Source of the DNA: Lolium rigidum
Taxonomy: Eukaryota; Streptophyta; Magnoliopsida; Poales; Poaceae
Direction of reading: 5' to 3'
Assembly: GCF_022539505.1 (NCBI RefSeq)
Contig: NC_061512.1
Coordinates: 150,271,962-150,335,961, forward strand
DNA length: 64,000 nucleotides
Part shown: positions 22,100-34,480 of the stretch, one piece after another
Layout of the letters: every line of letters begins with the position of its first letter
How positions within the stretch are numbered: the stretch's first letter is position 1
Program-made: the position numbers and the translations under genes
Notes under the pieces: generated by a model
The model's database searches: none
Told to the model about the DNA's origin: nothing
What the model saw: the letters and a program-made list of their open reading frames with translations, nothing else

Positions 22100-22960
22100 G
22101 GATCACAGTCTACAAATAGTCGTATATCCAAGACCTCGGGTCCTGCTGATCATCGTACTTTGCAGCATCAGTTAGTGTTGGCTTGAATCTCTTCGGTAGC
22201 ATTGCCTCCCGAATCTTGTGGCTCAGACAATCGGCACCTCGGAGCTCTTCGTCGTGCTCTTGAGTCTCTTCGGAGTCGTCGCTGTCGTAGCCATCTATCA
22301 CAGCCACGTCGGCGGTGAGCTTTCTCAGTTTTACTCTATGTGATATCATCGCGGGCGTCTTTCGATGATGAGCGATTCTTATATCCGCTACCATGGTGCG
22401 GACACTTTCGGCATTCCTGAAGTTCGACATCAAAGCTAGCAGCATTGGAGGAACCTGGTTGAGAGGGAACATGGCCTTCCATATCAAAGAACCGGTGCAC
22501 TTGTTGCACCCGATCCTGGAATTTCGCAATGGTCGCAGCTTTTGATTTGTCCATCCAGAAGACCACGTTAAACTGCGACAAATTCGTCAAAGCCTCAACC
22601 CGCTCATGGACTCACTTGTTCTCTTCGGACAAGTTTAGAGAAATGACTGGTAAAAATGATAAATGAAATTTCAGGTACCAAGAATATGCACTTTCAAAAG
22701 TGAGGAAAACGAATGATTGTTGAGTACTCACAGTTTAAGCTCTTTATGGCCTTCTGCAGTTTGCTTAGTGTGTATTTCTCTGCTTCCATAGCCAGTTCAC
22801 TCTTCTTCTTTATCACAACCGCCATGGCGTGAATACCTAGCAAGTCTTTTTCCATCCGAGTTATTCGGGTCCTCATTTGTTGCACCAGGCCGGATTCAGA
22901 GCCAGCACTCGGAGCATTAGCACTCGGAGCATCTTCGATAAAAGGGGCCACTGGGGTCAC
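22100..22960 (-). mobile_element. Minus-strand gag piece joined to a 'gypsy-type transposon' ORF piece
   Basis: On the minus strand, 22960-22740 encodes a coiled-coil-like segment (MRTRITRMEKDLLGIHAMAV, KYTLSKLQKAIKSLN). A GTGAGT donor and a later AG acceptor suggest an intron. Then 22590-22385 encodes VEALTNLSQFNVVFWMDKSK and AKFQDRVQQVHRFFD, which I recall from the grass 'putative gypsy type transposon' (Transposase_28) ORF. After a frame change, the strand reads DSEETQEHDEELRGADCLSH and FKPTLTDAAKYDDQQDPRSW, a gag N-terminal block. The two parts are not normally contiguous, so this is a chimera. Confidence 0.55.
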
Positions 22961-25900
22961 CTACAATACAACATCGAGTGTGCATCATATATACTAGGAA
23001 GCAATGGCGCGGCGGCACGCCGCGCCCGTAGGGTTTAAGTCTATAGTTAAAAAATAGTTTATATTTTTAATTTTATATAATTCACATCATTAGTAGACTA
23101 AAAATAAAACATAAAGAACTCTTATCTTGTTCTTTTTTCTGGTCTCTGGTCCTGTTTCTGAAACCATAAATTGCGCTAGTAAAACAGACTAATTTGTACT
23201 CGTAGTAATTGATATCGAGAATCTGATGTTCCACAGACAGAACGAAATATGCATCATTTGCAGCTTTGTTCTTTCAAAAAAACCACGGGAAGTGGTGCTC
23301 CGTTCAAAAGCTACAGGTCTGGTTGGTGCGTTGCTAAGTAACGGCAAAGGCTAAAGCCGAGCATCTACCAATCGCTACAATGGCCCAGATGTACACGCCC
23401 AGGAAATCACACTTTATCACATATCTAGATAATCTAAATTTAAATAAATTTGTAATATTGTTTTATGGATGAAGGGAGTAGATAAAATGTGATCTTATTT
23501 TCAGGGTATTCCTACAGCTGGAGACATTTAATATAACGTAAATAGCGAAATACCGCACACATTTCAGGCTAGGTAGCAAAATATTCACAACGTACGGGCT
23601 GTTTACCCTTTAGATTCAAAGCGCTGCAGGTTAAATAAGCATAGAGTAGGTCCTTAGATTCGCAGTGATTGAATACAGCGCCATCTGTTGGAAACTCGAA
23701 CCTACTTTTTCCTGATCACTTTATTTTGAGAGAAAAAATAATGATACTTTCTGATCACTTAGAACCTTAGGGTTTGCAAAATAAAAATAGACATGAACCG
23801 TAGTGTATACAAAATAAAAATAGACATACATGAACATCTAGTGCTAACTCATATCTATTTTATCCTGAAGTCCACTACTGCACCATCAAGTTCTTCATAT
23901 GCACACAAAATAAACAGCATACATTTTAAAACCCTAAGAGACATACTCAATAGGTGCAGTGGTTGAAAGATAAATACACATACAGTAAGATATATTGCTA
24001 ACTCAAATCCTATTTTTACTGATCATTTAGAATCAGTGTTCGCAATATAAAAATGGGTATACAGCAACATCTACTGCTAACTCATATCTACCATGTCTAT
24101 CTTGTCCTGAAGCCACACTATTGTCCTACCAAGCTCTTCATATGAAGAACAAATAAGCGGCTTGCATTTTTAAACATTAAGATACATATTCGATGTCAAT
24201 TCTTTGTGTCACGGGGAAGTCTCTAAAAAGAAACGCACAACTAATTCATTTTTTAAACCTTAGGATACATACTACTAAATGACACTTCTTCATTTTACAG
24301 GACATCTCCTAAAAAGAAGTACACAACAAAGAAACCGGAATTTGGAAGGCACCAAGATCTGAAGAACCGGCTGGAAACAATGGCTGCAATGATGAACCAG
24401 CGGGAGCAGGGGGGACCGAAATACTGCCATCTCTAATACTGTCAATGATATTTTTAGGTACAGGATGGACAGGCCGCTTGGCCAACCAAATCTCCCGGTC
24501 TCCTCCACGCATCAGCCTGAAGAGGCGAAGACACGGACACAAACCCATCCAAGGAGAAGCGAAGCACAGTCCATGCAGTATGCAGAGACAGCGGATGAGC
24601 ACCACCATGGCCAATAATGTGACAGCCACGCCCAAGGCCAAAAAGAAAAGAAGCAGTCTGGCGGTCATGCGCAATCACAGAAGAACTAACCCCGCCGGCG
24701 GAAACAGCCAACACAGAAGTAACGTCCTCCAGCCCACGACACCGACGTGGAGCCAGAGAAGACAACACAGAGGTAGCGGAGCCCCGCCGACAGCAGACTC
24801 GTCCACCAGCTGCATATGCAGACATCGAAAGCACATCATGATCAGAACAGCTACACATTAGAAGAAACACGAAAACCGAACTCTGAAGATCAGAAGAACC
24901 ATGCCATCATCAGAAGAGACACTGTCACGACTGCGATGCCGTCGCGGAGCCGGAGGAGGCGATGAAAGCGTGAAAAATAACGTTCAACTGGGCTTGATCT
25001 AGATTCATAGCCTCATCATGGTTAACTGCAAAAAAAGTAAGATATAGTTGTAAAGGTACATGGTGCTGAACACAGAAAATACATGCATTGTTCACGAAGC
25101 TGGGTTGCAATAAGTCTGAGAACAAAAAAGATTATATATGTTTTGCCACAAGTCAAATTTTAATTGGAAGAATAGCCGCTGAACTGGGGGTAGCTCCATA
25201 CCTTGCGGTCAATGACGATAATAGTCGAGCTCATACAGAATCTTCCATGTTTCTTTGTCTTTGTATTCCTAGATACTTTCCAATTTTACTTTGTTTTCAC
25301 CAAAAGCCAGCGTAGACCATACTGAACTTATGTCATTTACGGCGCCTCTAAAACTACCAAGCCTCTCTACTCCATCTATGAAATTTAGATCTACCTATCT
25401 TGAGCATCTTAGTTAATGAAAAAAAAAATCATATTAATTTTGCCTCTGCAGAATACTATGAGACATGTAACATATTTTCCAATTTTACATTGGTTATGTT
25501 GCAGTTAAGTGAAGATGGTCTAGGGGAAGAACCAAGTGAAGATGATACTCTCTCGAGCTTGATGTGTGGGAAAGGTTTGGTTTGCTACCACTGTCCCTAT
25601 GAATCTACCTCACCGTATGAATGGATGACCCAAATATATCATATGCCATATACTCCTGCCCAACTGAAATGTGGACTGGGCCTGAGAACAATAGTTGTAA
25701 TAATCTAGTATACAATTTGTACTAAATCACCGACACTTATTTTGGATCGAAGGGAGTACAAACTATGATGGAAGAGCAGAACAAAAAAACAAATAGCTGT
25801 TCATGAGATGCAGTCAGCGCGGTGCACGCAGCACCCATGTTGTTATCTTTTTTGCCTGAATAGTTTTTGTTACTTGCCTTTGAATGTATACAATTGATGA

Positions 25901-27780
25901 TCAGCAGAGCGCTGAGTTAAGCCCCTACCGTTAACCACGTCAAAGCACCAGATGTGGTTCTCTCTTCCACTGCGCCGTTTTGATGTTCATTGTATATTAA
26001 TAGTTCTGCAAGATATTCGAACAATAGTAATCTAGTTCATAATCTGGTGGTATCTTTCTGATGTCTGCCGCAGCCTTGTATAAAATAGAAAAAGCAACAG
26101 TCTAGTTCACCACATAGAAAATTGCAGTGGTGTATTGCAATAAACCTTGTAAATAAAAGCATGCCCAGTTAAAACATTTAAACGATGCAAATATGAAATT
26201 CAACAAAACCAACTGCACTCTATCTCTGAAGATGTCAATAAAACAATCTGGCAAGTAAACATGTATCTTATCAATACAAATAGACATTGCCAGTTCACGT
26301 GGCTGTATAGGTCAACTAATGTTGAGCTCAACCAAGGTTTACTGTATCAACCTAAAAAAGGGTGCATTTTAAGGTTTCAATGTCGATACACTGACACAAC
26401 CCCTGGACATCAACCAAACATACATCGAAAGAAAGATTCAGAGGAGGGCATGCATATCTTATTCGGAGACGTGGATGACCAGGCTTTAGGCAGCCGATCT
26501 CAGGGACCTAGGAGGACATTTGAAACTGAGCAGAGGAACCTGCGGCCGAGGAGAAGATGCCGATGGCAGACCGGGCAGCTGGACTTGACGATGATGACGT
26601 GGCCTGCAGATTGAACAGAGAGGATTAGCACAGTCATTTCACCAAACAGGCTGTGTGCACAAACTGCAAAGAAGTTAAATCTGAATAAATACATCTGCTT
26701 GATGTAGAGCAGCCGGGAGAAGAGCTCTGGAATGAGCACCCACCTCCCGGAGAAATGCTATGGACCGAGCACCCACCTCAGCGTAGCAAACTTGGAGATT
26801 GCGTTCGACGCCGTCGCGGAGACAGACATCGAGCGTGTGGTGGAACCGGGGGCCTACTATCACAAACCGCATCCTCACGGATCATTGCCAGGCAACATGT
26901 GCATGATCTCTCTCTGCGCCGTTTGCGGGCAACATCTGGCCAAGGCCACCTGGGCGCTGCGGAGCAGCAGCCACCAGGCCAACCTCCGGGAGGATTCGGC
27001 TTGTTGCGCAATCTGGGCGTCGCTGCCGCAGAAGCACGTGCCGGACGTGACTTGGAACACGAGCACCAGCTCGCCCGGCGAGGGGAGCGGCGGCCACGAA
27101 GACGTTGGAGGAAAGGGGCTTGGACAGGAAAAAAACACATCCACAGCCATGGGGAGAGAGAGAGGAGGAATCGATGTTGGGAAAGGGAAGTTGAAGAGGC
27201 AACTTTTCTCACGTTAGTTGAAGGAACGCGGCCTCCTCCCCGCTGGTGGCCGCCTCTATTCAGTTCGATGGGCGCCACTGTCTCCATTCCCTCCGCCCCT
27301 TCTCCTGTTGACGTGAGAGAAAATGAGGTGAGATCAGCGGCGTTCGAAAAATATCTGAACGAAGCCTATAGAAACTGCAGAAAAAGGGACATGTATGCAA
27401 AGAAGAAGCAAACGTGTCAAGCACCGAATGTAACCCGCCGCTGTAACCAGGAAGACCACAATCACCGGAAGAGATCGGTAACCGGTAATCTTTCGCTCAA
27501 AGAAAAAGAAGAAATAAAGGAGAACTTATTGTCTGATTCAGTTAGGAGGAAAAAAAAAGATATACGTGTCACATCATGATTGTAGTAAGGATTGGATAAA
27601 TAGCACATGAACAGTACCCCAATTAATATGAGGTGAGGTAAATTGATCAACTTTTATATAGGGTATAATATATATCAAGAACTCCAATAACTCCCATCGG
27701 GAGCGCACAATTAAAGTTAGACATCACAATTTCAACGGGAAGAACTGGCAATATTGCCAGCTCAAATTCATTACAAAATA
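22961..27780. other. Gene-poor region; decayed sequence and tandem repeats
   Basis: No gene could be supported. 23730-24195 holds diverged tandem copies with a period near 233 bp (GCTAACTCATATCTA at 23843 and 24076). A Stowaway-like end (ATTTTGGATCGAAGGGAGTA) lies at about 25740-25758 without a convincing partner. On the minus strand, 25050-24300 has an intron-acceptor-like CTTTTTTTGCAG and an exon-like 3' part. 27300-26500 (minus) is GC-rich and exon-like, with many overlapping frames. Both could be parts of a decayed gene or non-coding transcript, but no family is recognised. Confidence 0.4.
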
Positions 27781-27814
27781 AGGCTTTAGAAAAGCCATTG
27801 TTTGAAACAAGGTA

Positions 27815-28390
27815 TCAATTACAATTCAATAGAAATTTTCTTAAGGAGTCTGGGTTTGAGTCGAGAGACTTGGGGTGGCTCCACCGGCAGCTGGCGCATT
27901 TGCGCGCTGGCACACTAAAAGGGCTAAGGTCAATAGCCAGCCCATTTTGATCTTTCGGCAGCTCTATTGTCAGTAATTCCATATCAGCCTTGAAGCCATA
28001 CCCCATCAGAAGCTGGAAGGCAAGAAGACTTAGGTAAGTTTGAATACCTCGATGATTCCCTCGGTGTCGATGGAGAAAGCGTCTATCAGCTGCCCTAGAG
28101 TCTTTTTCTGATCTTCCTTCACGAAGATCATAGCAATGAACCTCGACAATACTGCCTTATTCTTCTGAAGAAGAACTCTGACAAGTTCACCGGAGTCGAC
28201 CGCTAGGGAAATAATGTCGGCAACAGAATCAGCTGGGGGCTTGCATACAACACCTACATGGATGTTGGCAGCTCCCACAAAAATTGAAATCAGAAGCAAG
28301 AAATCAATAAAGTTAAACAAGAAAGAATGGGGCGGAAATGAGACCCAATGTGTGACTTGGTCTTTCAAGCTTTGGGATACTTGAAGGCTG
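27815..28390 (-). mobile_element. Gypsy-type transposon ORF remnant
   Basis: The minus strand has VAD-IISLAVDSGELVRVLLQK, IDAFSIDTEGIIEVFKLT (28368-28030) and then MGYGFKADMELLTIELPKDQ with IDLSPFSVPARKCA (28006-27870). I recall this block from ORFs of grass Gypsy-associated 'putative transposon' proteins. The pieces are joined through an intron-like or shifted junction near 28010-28030. The N-terminal domain is missing. It may be the same kind of ORF as the piece at 22385-22960, also on the minus strand. Confidence 0.5.
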
Positions 28391-28429
28391 CCAGCTAATT
28401 TAAGAGCTTGACCTTTATCTATTGTTGGG

Positions 28430-28858
28430 CGCCAATCAAGAATTTCCCGAAGTGGCGCCCAAGACTTCTATGCATCCTGGTCCACCAACGGAGGGACGCA
28501 ATACAATATCATCGATCTCGATGTTTCCCAAAGTACGTCCACTGCATCAAAAACACCGAGGGGAAGGACAACCTCCAAGGTGGACACGATCAAGACACTT
28601 TTAGCTTACAAGAAGGAGGAATGGGATAGAGAAAGCACCGGGAATAGGAGGAAGCCATGATGAACTACTATGAAATACAACACAAGAAGCTCGTCCTTGA
28701 AGATATCAATGCCCAGAACAAGCAAAAAGGAATTGGAGCTCGTCATGCTCACCAAGGAGGTCAAGATCATGACCCCCTTGACCGACGACATGGATCCTAA
28801 TCAATGGGCATGGTTGAAGAAAAAGAAGATGATGATTCTTAATCGAGATGTGTGATTC
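28430..28858 (+). mobile_element. Harbinger-like accessory ORF (NAM-associated C-terminal) remnant
   Basis: The plus-strand frames contain NYYEIQHKKLVLEDINAQNK-like sequence and end TPLTDDMDPNQWAWLKKKKM. This resembles the lysine-rich, coiled-coil end of the 'no apical meristem-associated' proteins encoded as the second ORF of PIF/Harbinger transposons and related gene copies. The reading frame shifts at least twice (about 28600 and 28740), so it is broken. No transposase ORF is next to it. Confidence 0.4.
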
Positions 28859-29117
28859 ACTCGATCGCACTTCTATTTGTGCCATATTCTTTCAGAATAT
28901 CATTTTTTTGAAACTTTGAACTGCCTTGTAGTGCCAATTCAATGTCCGAAATGCGGGTTGCCCTTAGAGATGCCTTCCCTTAAGTGCATGCAAATAGGAA
29001 TCTCTAACCCTTGAGTTGGGAGGTGTGACTTGTGAGAGGTTTAACCTGTTTGGGAAATGTGAAATCATAAGCTCATATGCATGGAAGTGGCGGACGCAAC
29101 GCTGAGGCGTGCACGGT

Positions 29118-30483
29118 TAAGGGCAACTCCACGTGGCCGACACAAACGGACGCAAAGTAACCATTTGCGTCTGCGTGGTCATAAAATCGGTTTGCATCCT
29201 AGCCCAACGACCTGACGCTAAATGTCTGTCCTCTCCGGGGGATGTAAACGTGGCCCAAATTAGGGGTCGAAATGCGTGGGCACGGACACTGCGCGGACAC
29301 AGCGCGCTGCCCCTGCCTCGGGTCCGACTGGCGCTACTGTGTTTGCTTCGTCTTCTATGCGGCGCAACAATGCTGGCGGGTGATAACCCCCAAGTGCAGA
29401 GGATCACCATAGTACAATTCGATAAGTATTTGACTGTCGAACCTAGCGATGCAGGTTACTAGGCCTAGCAATGGGTGCCCGGCTTAATACGCGCCACCGC
29501 CCCCTCGGCTACCTCCGGCGTATAAAATGGGGCACTAGGGGTATCCATTCCCTTAACCCTAGCTACATCACCAATCCCCAACCATAGCGCCACCATCCAC
29601 CTTCTCCCCATGCGCTCCATGGTGAGTCCTAGGGGCCGAGCCGAGGTTGCGGCCGCCCAGGCCAGGTCAGGGGTAGCGGTGGCCATGCTAGATCTGCATG
29701 AACGCCATCTCCTGCGCGCTCTCCATTTCCTGTGGAGTGGGAGTGCCCATTCGGCATGTACTTCAAGTTCCTCATCCACATCACCGAGGACCCCCTTGGC
29801 AAAAAGAAAGTTCTCGATCCGTTCGCGAGTTTCTCGCTAGCCGTGGGATGGCCCCCGCGAACCTGCGGGAAGACAACTGCGGGTAGTGTCGGTAGCCCGT
29901 CAAGGTCCTGTTTGACGGGAAATGCAAGATGTACCCTCGATGCCGGCTTCGAGAAGTTTTCCCGCACCCACAACATAGAGGTCAGATGCCTGCTGCTCTG
30001 CCGCTACGAAGGCGATGGCGACATGAGCGTCGGTGTGTTCGATGACTCATCTTGCTGCATGCACTACCATAGCGATCACTCCGGTGAATGCAGCGACGAC
30101 CAGCTCTAGGTCCAAGGGTGTTCCTTTTTTCAGCAAAGATGGTAAGTGTCACTTTAAATCTTCTCGGATGTTCTTCCGTCGCAGAACTCTAGTTTGGGTG
30201 ACTAGGTGTTCTTTCTTAGCAGCGAAAAAGGCGAGGACCATCACAACCCACTAGTTAGGTTTCCTTATTTTGTAATGTTTTAAATTACTCACCAAAATCT
30301 ATGTAATTGTATCTATCTTTACAATCAAAAGCAATGAAAAAATTGCACCAAAATATGGGTTACCTTTGATGCAAACGAAAACTATTGCCTGGGTGACCAT
30401 TTCGGTGTACGTGACCCGATGCAAACAGACACATGCGGTACTTTTCCCGTCTGTTTTACGTCGGACAGTTGAAGATGCCCAAA
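29118..30483. mobile_element. TIR DNA transposon (Harbinger-like), about 1.36 kb, carrying a B3-like remnant
   Basis: The element spans 29121-30480. Its left end GGGCAACTCCACGTGGCCGA matches the complement of its right end, GGGCATCTTCAACTGTCCGA, and similarity continues through about 45 bp. The left flank is TAA and the right flank AAA, an imperfect 3 bp duplication as in Harbinger-type insertions. Inside lies a decayed B3-domain-like coding region but no transposase, so it is non-autonomous. The class is inferred from the ends and the TSD size. Confidence 0.65.
29610..30109 (+). pseudogene. B3 DNA-binding-domain-like coding remnant
   Basis: The plus strand reads MEWECPFGMYFKFLIHITED from 29732, then after frame changes REFLASRGMAPANLREDNCG (another frame, about 29824-29884), LDAGFEKFSRTHNIEV and LLLCRYEGDGDMSVGVFDDS, ending HYHSDHSGECSDDQL at 30109. 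The order (K-F-L strand, a 'PANLRE' segment, F-x-x-F-S-R-x-H-x-I-E-V-G-like and F-R-Y-x-G-D-x-x-x-x-V-x-V-F-D) is that of a plant B3 domain. At least two frame disruptions break it. It lies wholly inside a small TIR element, so it is a captured or domesticated-type transposon ORF rather than a host gene. A working B3 protein would bind DNA in the nucleus. Confidence 0.6.
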
Positions 30484-31544
30484 GCGGCAGGGATGACCAA
30501 ACACCAGGCCATGGCCTCGGTCTAGTGTTGTGTGGCGCCGCAGGGGACGTGCGCTCAAAACAGCATGGCTTAGTGTTGTCGCGCCGTTACGGACGTGCGC
30601 TCGAAATCCACCGTGTTCAGCCGGTGCCCCAGACCCGGCCTTTGTTTGGTTTGGTTTAGTCAGATGCACGTCGTGGGAACTGTACCGGTGGTACAGGGGA
30701 CGTGTGTGACTTGGGCTAGAGAGGCATGGGTGGTGTACTGTCTATGTGCCCCGAAACTGCACAAGTGCATCCTTCCGGGTCACTGGATCACGTTAATTAT
30801 ATGTTCTATATCACCGCAGAAAAAGATTTCAGAAAATGCGAAAAGACAGCAGTATATACATGCATTTCCCTCCTTATTCACCCACATCTTTATTTACAGT
30901 CGCATTTTCTAAGATCTCTAAAATGCCATCTATTCGTGAATGGAAGGACTACTTGACAAAAGATATAGAAAATGCAACCCTATAGAAGTAACCTCAGTGA
31001 GTGTAAGGGACTAATGCTTTTCTAAGACAGTTTGAAGTACATTTACAATAGTTAGGTGTTGCAGCTTTGAAATTTACCCATAGTATACATAGTATACAGT
31101 AATAAAAACATGGAAGGAAGGGAAATTGAACTGCCTTTCACAGCGTGAACTGCGGATTAACCCTCCCGTGTCTTAGTCTTTCTTACTTTCTTTCTAGAAC
31201 ACTAGTCCAGTGCCTCTTTTAATTTTTGGTTGTAACTTATTGATAGGAACGGTTCTGTGCATTCTAACAATACAGAGGTGTAATGCTTAAACTTAACCTA
31301 ATTGGTGAGCTTGGCATAGCCTGGCTTACTAATGCATCTATGCTCTCAAAATTTTGAGACACATCTTTTCTCACATCCACTTATCTCACAAACATGCCTC
31401 CTAGCAAAGTCATTACCTTTGACACTCTTATTATTCTATCAAGCATCTTGTTAACATCACACTCAATTAATTGTTTCTACGCATTTTTTTGGCTATGCTT
31501 GCTAGCCTAATCTGCGTCAACATAGTAACCTTTAACTTGCTTTC
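30481..31544. other. Intergenic sequence, no gene seen
   Basis: A GC-richer patch (30480-30790) with overlapping frames on both strands is followed by AT-rich sequence full of stops. Nothing is recognisable. Confidence 0.3.
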
Positions 31545-32573
31545 CAAGAAGTTTTTCTTTTCATATGGATCTTTCTCCATTAGGGATGGGCCAGAGATTC
31601 GTTTCTGGGAGGATAAATGGCTAGGTAATGCCACACTCCGAGAATAATATCCTGCATTGTACAATATTGCACATCACAGAAGTGATACTATTGCGAAGAT
31701 GTTGGAAACTTTTCCACTGAATGTGGCGTTCAGAAGAAGTCTCATTTGACCTAGACAACATTCTGGGAATGACTTGTTACATCATCTTGATTCAATTCAA
31801 TTGACGCAGGAGCCTGATGTATTTCATTGGAATCTTACTAGGAGTGGTTCCTCCCGGTGTCTTCTATGTACAATGCTTTAATCCAGCCTGATGTTTCAGT
31901 TGATAATAATTCGAAATTTTGGAAGATGAAGATACCGTTTGAAACGAAAGTGTTTGCGTGGTATTTTCGTCATATGGTCATTCTCACCAAGGATAACCTT
32001 GCCAAACGCAACTGGCATGGAAGCAAAAAAGTGTGTCTTCTATCATCACGATGAGACCATTAAGCACTTATTCGTCCAGTGCAAGTTTGATAGATCTATA
32101 TGGTCAGCCATCTAGATAGGTTCTACCTTATACACACCATGTAGTGTTGCCAATATTTTTGGCAATTGGCTCAACATGTTGATACTAGGTTTAAACATCT
32201 TTTTAGGATGGGAGCGGATGCTATTATTTGGTCGCTATGGCTATGTAGAAATGACAATATTTTTAATGATGTTTCTTCTTTCCTTTTGCAGCCACGCTCT
32301 GTTCAGGGTTGTCACTTCAGCGTGTGGAGCATCGAGACCTCTTTACAGAGGTGTCTTCACGTTTGGAGGATACGACGAGGGATTTTTTTCTAACATGGGT
32401 GGCAGCGTGATCGGTGCCTGGGTCCACCTACTTAGATGTTTTACTTTCCATTCACGGGTGTTTCTTTGAACTTTGTCTGTAATAACTATACTGGTACGAC
32501 TGTGTGCATCTTAGCTATACAGAGGCTGGATCTATTGTTCTAAATAATAAAATGTCATTTATCGGAAAAAAAA
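31545..32573 (+). mobile_element. LINE 3' fragment with zf-RVT and tail
   Basis: The plus strand shows a decayed LINE ORF2 C-terminal region in several frames: RFWEDKWLGN (about 31594-31623), DVFHWNLTRSGS, FWKMKIPFETKVFAWYFRH (31917-31973), ILTKDNLAKRNWHGSKK, then HDETIKHLFVQCKF in another frame and an IIWSLWLCRNDNIFND segment near 32230-32270. These match the zf-RVT part of grass LINEs. A 3' region ends TGTCATTTATCGGAAAAAAA (32550-32570). Multiple frameshifts show long decay. No TSD was detected. Confidence 0.75.
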
Positions 32574-34480
32574 TCCACTAGATGTGTTTCTTGCCTGTAG
32601 TCCTCGCCATAAAGTTGTTATATATACCCTTCGCCTTGAACTGGCTTTACCAATAATGTTGCAAATTTGTACTACACTACTCGTGCTAGTTGGCTACTTG
32701 CAGATTCTTGCCATCTAACAACAGGCATGATTTTCTTGTGCCGCGCGTGCACGCAGTAGTGCAGCCACTAATGGCATGAGAGGAAAGTAGACAGTTTTAA
32801 TTGTACGTCTATGCGATCGATCTCAGGCCTTAACTTTGTAATCGCTTTATGCTGTTATTTCTGCCTTTCGATTTCTTCCTATGGTCGACCGAGTATTGAT
32901 CTTGTCAAAGAGCCGGCGGCTACTACGTACGCTCGCAGGTGTACGATATTTTCAAAAAGACGTCCAGGAAGGAGGGAAAATCTCGTTAGTAGTAAAGCTC
33001 AAGGCATCTCAATCTTGAACGTCACGTTCACATAGCCGGCCGGCCTTGATCATTCGTCAAGAAAGCACAGCTTTGCCACTCTCTACTTTTCTGGAAGTAG
33101 TCCTAGCCTCACCTACTAGCTATCAGAAGTGTATGTGTATGCACAATATGCCCTGCTCTCTGAATGAGCTACTTACTGATAATTCTTCTGTCGTGAACCA
33201 CTACTAGCTAGTTCACCTAATGGTTGAAGCAAACAACCAAACTAATTATTTTTTGTTCGGCAAAAAAAATGTATCAATATCGTGAAGATATGAATTACAT
33301 CCGGCCTGCTTAAAGACATAAAAAAATACATGCAACCTAAAAAAGGAAAAAAAAGGACCTATCGCGGTGATCAAACAAATGCAACAACAACACTTTAGCC
33401 ACCATAGAAGACAACACCTGAATACAAAAGAGATTCTTCAAAAGCAACGAGCGTTATCGCCGCGGGAGCGAAATAAACATCCAAACTCACTAGCTAGTTT
33501 TTTTTTCGAAAAGGGGGCTCACTAGCTAGTTTACATCTATCATCTTTTTTTTGTTGAGAAACTGCAATGCTTTTTTCTTTTCTTTCAATACATAGACTTT
33601 GAGTTACAATCCTCCTAGGAACAACACAAGAAGTTAAGAACAAACTAATGTACCCAAGTTATTGGTATCACAACTGATAGACCTGTGACTCCGGATTTGA
33701 CACATTGCCCTGTTTCCTATTTGAATTTGTCCATCAAGTATCCGACAGAGGGCCCACCCTGATTGAAGATGCAATCATTCTTATGCTTCCAAATCATCCA
33801 GGGGGTGAGTATACCGAAAACAGTACGTATGAGATGAAACTAAGGATAAAAATTGGGACCATAATTGGACAGCTCCTGTACTCTTTGGTCCTGCGAAACA
33901 TATTATTGGCATGAAACATGCAGGCTATGAATCTTAGGTCTGAAACCTGTTGGATATTTTTATCTGACCCCATTCAACTGTATACCGAAAATAGGACCAT
34001 GTTGTTATTGCAGTGCAAATATGTTTCTTTTCACTATATCTTATCGGAACTCAATTATTATGTTTTGAAACATACTTACTCATGTACTAGTAGTCACCAT
34101 ATCGCAGAAAGTACCTAGTGATGGGGGCATGGATGCTGCTACATCTTCTGCCCGGAGTGGTCCCAGGGTCAAGAAAGCCGGTGCGGCGGCCCGAGATCGC
34201 CGGCTGCGCCATGAGCGCAGATCTGGCCCTTGAGACCAAAGACATGAAAGAAAACCAGATCTGGGCCAATTTATCACTAACTTTAGCAAGGGTGGTGGAT
34301 CTTAGGGCGGCGACCGTGAAGGGTGGATGTATCTGTGGAAGCACCTTTGAATAGAAAACCCGTTTCGGTTGTAGCTGGTTCACAAAAGAAAACTAGTTTC
34401 GACACCCTAAAAATGGATAACGGGTTGTCCGTGGGTTAGAGTGGAAATCCCCACCTGGGGCCTTGCATCCCATCCTAGGG
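32574..34480. other. Intergenic sequence with a micro-LINE footprint, no gene seen
   Basis: Apart from the 33486-33532 footprint listed separately, this stretch has only short random frames. 34120-34355 is GC-richer with overlapping frames on both strands and no recognised domain. Confidence 0.35.
33486..33532 (-). mobile_element. Footprint of an extremely truncated LINE (17 bp insert, 15 bp TSD)
   Basis: The 15 bp repeat CTCACTAGCTAGTTT occurs at 33486-33500 and 33518-33532 around 17 bp which, on the minus strand, read CCCCCTTTTCGAAAAAA. That is the terminal motif and A-tail of grass LINEs (compare 2600-2617). The simplest reading is a LINE reverse transcription that stopped after about 20 nt. 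Confidence 0.6.

Noticed and set aside
25388..25708. Plus-strand 102-codon frame as an exon
   Set aside because: No splice context that fits neighbours, no recognisable domain and AT-rich composition.
26755..27579. 274-codon plus-strand open frame as a gene
   Set aside because: It is Arg/Lys-rich, overlaps several equally long minus-strand frames in a GC-rich patch, has no known motif and no clear homology; the openness is explained by base composition.
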